Shown in pieces: positions 57,600-62,931 of a DNA stretch of 62,931 nucleotides. The position numbers and the translations under genes are program-made. Numbering within the stretch: the stretch's first letter is position 1; each line of letters opens with the position of its first letter. The notes beneath the pieces were generated by a model. The model saw nothing but the letters and a program-made list of their open reading frames with translations. It made no database searches and was not told the origin of the DNA. The stretch comes from Terana coerulea (Eukaryota > Basidiomycota > Agaricomycetes > Polyporales > Phanerochaetaceae): positions 1 through 62,931 of the forward strand of contig JAKOGH010000799.1 in NCBI GenBank assembly GCA_024811115.1, written 5' to 3'.

Positions 57600-58500
57600 G
57601 CTCCGTGGTCTGATAATCCCGTAGGTTGATAAGTACTTTATCTCCGACTTTGAACGGCACGTTCTGGACGCTCTGGTCGTAGTATCATTTCATACGCTTC
57701 AGTAGCTAAGGTTAGAGCAGCTTTCGCCTGCTCTTGGGCTTCATGTCGCTGTTTCATGATATTGTTAAGGTCTATGCTTTTGACCTGCTTGACTAATGTA
57801 GGACCTGCTCGAAGATGTTGACCGATATTCTAAGAAGAATGGTGTCTCCTATTCCTTGTGCCCAGTTATTGTACGCGAACTCCGCTCGTACTCAACAATG
57901 TAGACCAGTTATCAAGGTTGTAGTCCACATAGCACCGAAGATACTGTTCCAGAATTTGATTCACACGTTCGGTTTGACCGTCTGTCTGTGGATAATATGC
58001 CGTAGACATTGCCGAGTTGATACCAAGTAGTTTGCACCATTGCTTGAATAGTTCCGCTGCAAACTGAGTTCCTCGATCTGATATGATCTGAAGCGGCAGC
58101 CCGCGTAGGGTACACTCTGTCATACAATAGTTATGACAGGTCTCGTGCCGAAAACTCATTTGTGATTGCATAGAAGTGCGCTTGCTTGATAAGTCGACAT
58201 ACGACAACACAGATAGCGTTGTAACCATGTGACTCTGGTAACTGAGTGATGAGGTCGATTGTAATGATTTCCTATGGCCCATGAGGCAGGGTTTGGCATT
58301 AATGGTCCATAGGGCTGCTGTGGGCGATTTTTCATCTGCTGACACATATCACAACCCGTAACATAGTTCTTGACAAATATTGACATGCCCGGCCACCAAT
58401 AGTTTCTAGAGACTAGTTTGTACATTTTCCACCTGCCAGGGTGTCCGGCCGATGGTAAGTCGTGATGAATTTGTATAATTCGTCATCGTGAAATGATCAT
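57600..58500 (-). pseudogene. pol: Integrase, Gypsy family B
   Basis: Zinc-binding part: IHHDLPSAGHPGRWKMYKL, NYWWPGM, CDMCQQMKNR (58470-58320), HHCC complete although split over frames. Core: the region around ALLWTINAKP and ITIDLITQLPESHGYN-like text in a shifted frame (first Asp, near 58250), LPLQIISDRGTQFAAEL (second Asp, about 58095), STAYYPQTDGQTERVNQILEQYL (Glu, about 57960). A C-terminal part near 57650 reads MPFKVGDKVLINLRDYQT. All catalytic residues are readable. Confidence 0.9.
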
Positions 58501-58639
58501 CTGTTGATGTAGGGATATAGATCTTGCCACGGAACAGTAGTAATCCGTTTTCGTAGTTCCATTCCTTGAGGCTTTTTTTGGTCTCGGTTGTCGAGCTTTA
58601 CCCTTATCCTGATCTGGCCTCCTGGACAGAGGGTCTTCG

Positions 58640-59090
58640 GCTTGCATTGTCTTTCCAGGCTTGTGATGTAGAGAATAGTTGAATTCGCGTTAGATACAAA
58701 GCCCATCGCGCTTGTCTTCGTGTCAACTTTTGGGCTGTTCGGAAGTAAGTCAGATTTTGATGATCTGACCAGATCTCGAACTTTTCCGGGTGTCCCTCCA
58801 AATAGTCTCTGTACTCTTCCAAAGCTCGTGAAATAGCAAGCAACTCTTTGTCGTAAATCTCGTAGTTACGCTCGCGTACGTTGAGAGACTTAGAGCGAAG
58901 GCAACGAGGTGCCACATTCGTCAGCAGGATCCTGTTGCGACAGCACTGCACCAATTGCAAAGTCACTTGCATCGGTTGATAGTCTGAATGAGTTCTCATC
59001 ATTCGAATACGTAGTATGGGTGCTGAAGGAAGGCCTTTTCAGCGCTTCAATGCCACTTGTTGGTCAGCTTCCCAAACCCAAGGTTGATCC
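58640..59090 (-). pseudogene. pol: RNase H, Gypsy family B
   Basis: The [12 protein letters not shown] segment (first Asp) is read near 58970 in a shifted frame. Then [44 protein letters not shown] (58900-58750) and [12 protein letters not shown]. Family order and residues are clear; two frameshifts. Confidence 0.9.
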
Positions 59091-59149
59091 TTTTTTGTTA
59101 GATCTGTGAGTGGCCTGGCTAGCTTGGCAAAGTCCTGTATGAACCTGCG

Positions 59150-59960
59150 ATAGAAGTTCGCAAAGCCTAAGAAAGCCTGCACGGCTTGACTTTAGTCAGT
59201 GACGGCACTCAAGAACTCCTGACACTTTTGCAGTGGGCCCATCGCACACTGCTCCCTTTGAGATGATCATGCCGATATTCAATCCTGTCTTTCTCAAGAA
59301 GCACTTCTCCGCTTTCGTGAGAGATCGTTGCCACGGGGTTTTCAGCACTTCTTTGACAAGCATGCGATGCTCCTTCAAATTGTTGCCAAAAATCAAGATA
59401 TCGTCCAAATACACCATAACTTGTCCTTGTCGAATTAAATCACCCAGGATGTCGTTCATCATGGCTTGGAATGTAGCTGGTGCATTGGAAAATCCGAAAT
59501 ACATGACAGTTGCCTCAAATAGACCACATTTTGTGATAAATGCCGTTTTCCATTCATCTCCCTCACAGATTCGGAGATTATTATAGCTCCACCGGAGGTC
59601 AATCTTTGTAAAGATAGTTGCCTGAGACAGTGAGTCAATCAGGTCAGCAATTCTTGGGATTAGGTAGTTCTTCGCGGTAATCTTATTGAGTATGCAGTAG
59701 TCCATACATAATGTAATTCACAGTCATGCTTTTGGACAAAGAAAAATAGTGCTACAACTGGTGACTTAGAAGGTCAAATGTAACCTTTCTGTTGTTCTTC
59801 ATTGATCCATTCATCTAAAGAGTTCCTCTCTTGGAAGATGGATATAGTTTAGCTGGCTTGGAAAGGAAGGCTTCTTTCACAAAGTCAATCGGGATGATTA
59901 TATGTCTTGCGACTGCATGCACTTTGACTTGCGCTTTGAGAACATGTCGCCATACTCATG
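59150..59960 (-). pseudogene. pol: Reverse transcriptase, Gypsy family B
   Basis: [66 protein letters not shown] and the active site YLDDILIF (about 59390-59413) form an RT palm that is open for 169 codons (59196-59705). AEKCFLRKTGLNIGMIISKG is the thumb. The fingers upstream (59720-59960) contain stops. The YxDD box is intact. Confidence 0.93.
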
Positions 59961-60254
59961 TAATCATTCAGATATGTGCAACTTCCATTTGGCGCGTCTT
60001 CATCATTGGAGTCCCCAGGACCGTCCATGTCTTTTTGTCAAACATGGCCACAATAACTTCTGCTTATGTGTGGTCGTTAGAGATATCAATGTTCACCTAG
60101 TTGATGAACGGATTATCTGTATCTTCATTTTCAAATTCGGCCCAGGGAGGATTCCCACAGAAGATCCGGACTCGAGTTGAAGCTTGCTGGTTTCAGCTTC
60201 ACTGACTCGTATTTTATAGGCTTGATTGGTAATGCAGCTCTCAGAACATCTGGT

Positions 60255-60590
60255 AAACATCAATTCCCCTTTTTCCCAGTTAATCTCAAGGTTGTATCAG
60301 TATAAAGGTTGTAACCAATCATCATGTCTTTATCTCCTAACTGTATAACATACAATATATAGGTAGACTTATAATCACCAATTTGAACATAAGCATGAAC
60401 ATAATCACAAATTTGTCCTGCTTGATTTGAAGTTCCATCTGCATTGGCCACGCCAACCCATGCAGACTTTGCCATATGATTAGTTACTAAATGATTTCTT
60501 TCAATGAACGATTTGTCGATGAAGTTCGTTGTGGCGCTTCTAAGTCTACTAAAGCCTCGGCCTGCACTTTTATAATTATACACCCAAAGC
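60255..60590 (-). pseudogene. pol: Aspartic protease, Gypsy family B
   Basis: ATTNFIDKSFIERNHL (about 60520-60475) follows a damaged V-D-S-G active site. YVQIGDYKSTYILYVIQLGDKDMMIGYN (60395-60310) is the C-terminal half, with the family's GxDxxxGYN-type end. The DSG is destroyed by a small indel. Confidence 0.82.
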
Positions 60591-60899
60591 GTTACTGGAA
60601 GTCTAAAAGAACATTTCTTACTGCGAGCTATGCTAGTTACACAAGATTCCAGTGACTACTGGCCCGATTCTAATTCGGAGCCGACAGAGGGTGCGTCATC
60701 CCCGGAATGTAGATCGCAGGCGTTAGCCTCTACATTCTCTGGGGAAAATCCATTTGAGTCCGGCGATTAACCCATCCCGTCTGTTTGGGCCCGCCTGTAG
60801 ACTCATCACTTGTCTCGGATGCTTCCATTTGCAAGCTTCGATTCGCTTTCAGCTCACGGATGCTCGCTGAGTTGACTTCGACACGGGGTGGCATTGTCG

Positions 60900-62105
60900 T
60901 TGTCATCGTCCATGGAGTTTAATAACTCCATGAGTCGGTTCTCAAGGAGGGCTTTGCCCTTTCCTTTTGAGTTCGAAGTTTCCACCAGAGCCGAAGCACC
61001 GCTGCTCTGACTCTTGCTGCCGTATTGCTGCCGGAGTGACGACAGAGTCGACGAAAACCTTTGCCTGGGTTGGCATTTTTCGTGGCTGTCAAACAGTCAT
61101 TTGTGTTGTGGTTTTGCACGCGAGCTTTTACCCTTACCGGAGCAGATCTGGCAGAACTTGCGCTCACTGGACGTTTCTGCCTGGTTGGTTTCTTTCGCCT
61201 TGCCCTTGCCTTTACCCGACTGCTCGTTCGCCTCCGTGTTCTTGCTAATTACGTTGTTACCAAATACCAAGCTCTTGGAACGATCTGGGTGGAGCTCCTG
61301 TACAGCTGCAACAGCATATCGAGGTACCTTCCCATTGCTTGGGTTCGTTACTGCCGACTGTCAAATGACCATCGACTGGCGATGTCCTGGTGGCAGGACT
61401 GCTTTGATCTTGCTTAATGTGCAGCTTGTCTTGGTACTCCACAATCCGGGCTAGAGTCTTGTACTTCTCCGCGATTGGACGAAGTCCTTCCGGCCAGATC
61501 CTTGTTGTTCCAGAGCGTGTCGAGTTCTCCTTGGCACCTTGCTTTTCGTCGCGCTGACCATAAAGCCCTTGCATCTCCTTGACAAAGTCGTTCCATGTGC
61601 CAATAGGCTGGTTGTTCCGCACTTGTCTGTATAGGACTTCATATATGTTGCGGCAGTGCCATGAGACGACCGAGAGAGGACAATGCGCTGTCGTCCGTTG
61701 CAATCTGCATGTGCTCGCAGTAGAGTGTGATGTGGTTCAACCACTCTTGAGAGCCGCTTTTTTTGAGCTATCGAAGGTGGGGGGTCAGGCATCTTTGGGA
61801 TGCGCCCACCACCTAACCTCCATCTGCAGGGATTTTGTCGACTTGGGCTTTATAGCGCTAACGGTAGACCTGTAAGCTTCCACAAGCTTTTCCAGAGTTC
61901 GAATCTTCGTGGCTTGCTCGAGAGCTGTGTTCTTCAGCCTCTCGATCCGGTGCTGGTCATCCGTTGCTTTGTAGGTCGTGTCATGCGCACGGTTGAAGTG
62001 CCCTGTCATGTCGGTGACATGTCCTTGCGCAAAGTCCGTGCTGATTCGAACAGACTGGGAGAAAGCATTCTGCGCTATGTGTAGAATTGCTGCCAGCTCG
62101 TGCGT
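60900..62105 (-). pseudogene. gag: Gag of family B: coiled coil, capsid, zinc knuckle
   Basis: ATDDQHRIERLKNTALEQATKIRTLEKLVEAYRS (61970-61870) is a coiled coil shared with 17350-17490. Then come PDPPS (61790), the capsid phrases HADCNGRQRIVLSR, TWNDFVKEMQGLYGQRD and LARIVEYQDKLHIKQD (61720-61400), and a zinc-knuckle remnant, CQIC and HNTNDC in two frames (about 61150-61095). The linker up to the protease is Ser/Gln-rich. Frameshifts at several points. Confidence 0.85.
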
Positions 62106-62931
62106 CAGCTGAAGCGAGCAGAGTTGGTGTCGACGTTGTGCAGGAGAGCTGCTACGGTCAGCAAGGACCTTCGAAGTGCGGCCAGGGACACAGTTGGTAA
62201 AAAGAAGACATTTCTACTCTTCATATTAGTGCCAATTTTTAACAAAACTTCGGAACACAATAGTTGGTTTCGGCTGTTATACGCCAGCCAGTTATTTTGA
62301 ATCAGAAATGCAGAGTTTAATTTTAAGCAGCCTTCGGGATACATCGAGTGCTGCTAGCTGCGTACAGACTACTGCAAATCTACTGTTTAGGTCTCGTAAA
62401 CGAGACCTTGCCAATACGCTTTTAATAGTCCCGCCAACTCTCTCCACTGTTTATTACCCCACTTCTGTCCCAGCGAGTCAGATTCTCATGTAGATGTTCT
62501 GGAACTCGTCGTATCAGCCCCACAGCTTGTTCCGAATCTCCTCAGGCACCCGCACCTTTCGGCGTGACCGGTGTCCTGCAACGAGTCCTCTCGCGGAGTT
62601 TCGAAGACCAGGTCGAGGCAAACTCTCGTCGCCTCGAGCATCGGTTGGAGCTCACGAGCGCTTGAGCAGCTTGGTTCGTCGAAACCGAAGCTTGGCTGGG
62701 GGTGGCTTGGGACCTGGTGTACTCGCGAGGTGCGAGTTGTTCGATGAGCGGTGGTGAGGGGTCTGAGAGGTGGCGGCAGCTCTTTTCGACGCTGCTTCAT
62801 GAGAGCATAGCTCAATGCGTTTCAGCAGCGAGTTGGCCTCTGCTTCTTGGCGAAGCCATTCGCACTCCTCCGGAGTAGAGTGAGGGCAACGAACGAGGTG
62901 GCTCGTGCTTTGGGTTGTAAACCTTGCGTGG
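62106..62931 (-). pseudogene. gag: Upstream gag and leader of family B, cut by the window edge
   Basis: Matches the nested copy at about 16380-17240: the segment near 62760-62931 equals 16380-16520 (KPRKFYN / RKVYNP), and PEEIRNKLWG near 62540 equals PEKIWNKLWG at 16780. The stretch 62105-62345 (minus frame MYPEGCLKLNSAFL...) equals 16960-17215 and is non-conserved. Confidence 0.75.

Larger units (their letters stand above)
56200..62931 (-). mobile_element. Ty3/Gypsy family B, most complete copy, minus strand, cut by the window edge
   Basis: 3' LTR, polypurine tract, dUTPase-like domain, chromodomain, integrase, RNase H, RT, protease and gag follow from left to right on the minus strand. It is GC-richer and less decayed than the other family B copies. 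Frameshifts and stops still interrupt every domain. The gag start region and 5' LTR lie beyond 62931. Confidence 0.93.

Overview
Fungal, probably basidiomycete, genomic DNA that is almost entirely nested and decayed transposable elements. No intact host gene was found. The evidence for a fungus is: Ty3/Gypsy chromoviruses of four families, a Helitron of the DUF6570/Rep/PIF1 type usual in mushrooms, a PIF/Harbinger transposon whose introns are 46 and 51 nt with GT..AG ends, and a pol (family D) whose RT and integrase motifs match a class common in Agaricomycetes. Two base compositions alternate. GC-rich, CpG-containing blocks (1-3.7 kb, 18.1-19.1 kb, 43.6-51.2 kb, 56.8-62.9 kb) sit in AT-rich, CpG-poor DNA, as expected if older repeats lost CpG by methylation-linked C-to-T change.

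Layout. 1-3749: 3' part of Gypsy family A (RT, RNase H, integrase, chromodomain, 3' LTR). About 5.08-31.95 kb: a Helitron-bearing repeat in two inverted copies (left arm 5.08-10.07 kb, right arm 31.95-27.75 kb). Each arm has a solo LTR of Gypsy family B with its own 5-bp target duplication, and the left arm alone has an 862-bp foldback element. The minus-strand Helitron gene is split by Gypsy family C (12262-23752). The family C protease motif is in turn split by a family B copy (15071-20208). The inside of that B copy is replaced by a 2.5-kb block holding a GC-rich ~150-bp minisatellite. Flanking duplications support each step, so the insertion order can be read.

31.95-43.6 kb: a CpG-depleted version of the same minisatellite, a solo LTR of family C, a region bounded by inverted repeats (32.97-38.42 kb) that contains a head-to-head palindrome of half family B LTRs, a heavily decayed Gypsy family D pol, and a second foldback element. 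43.6-51.2 kb: GC-rich island with a PIF/Harbinger element (spliced transposase on minus, Myb/SANT-like partner on plus, convergent) and one unidentified spliced coding fragment. 51.2-56.2 kb: Helitron C-terminal fragments in both orientations. 56200-62931: the most complete family B copy, minus strand, running off the right edge.

Most notable: (i) family B pol carries, after its chromodomain, a dUTPase-like domain with motifs 1-4 and a weak motif 5; (ii) family B looks self-primed in the manner of Tf1, because 11 nt just after its 5' LTR are the reverse complement of the predicted 5' end of its RNA, 34 nt downstream of a TATA box; (iii) the foldback element has an empty site in the opposite arm. 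All coding regions contain stops or frameshifts. Reading was done by eye, so boundaries of decayed repeats are approximate.
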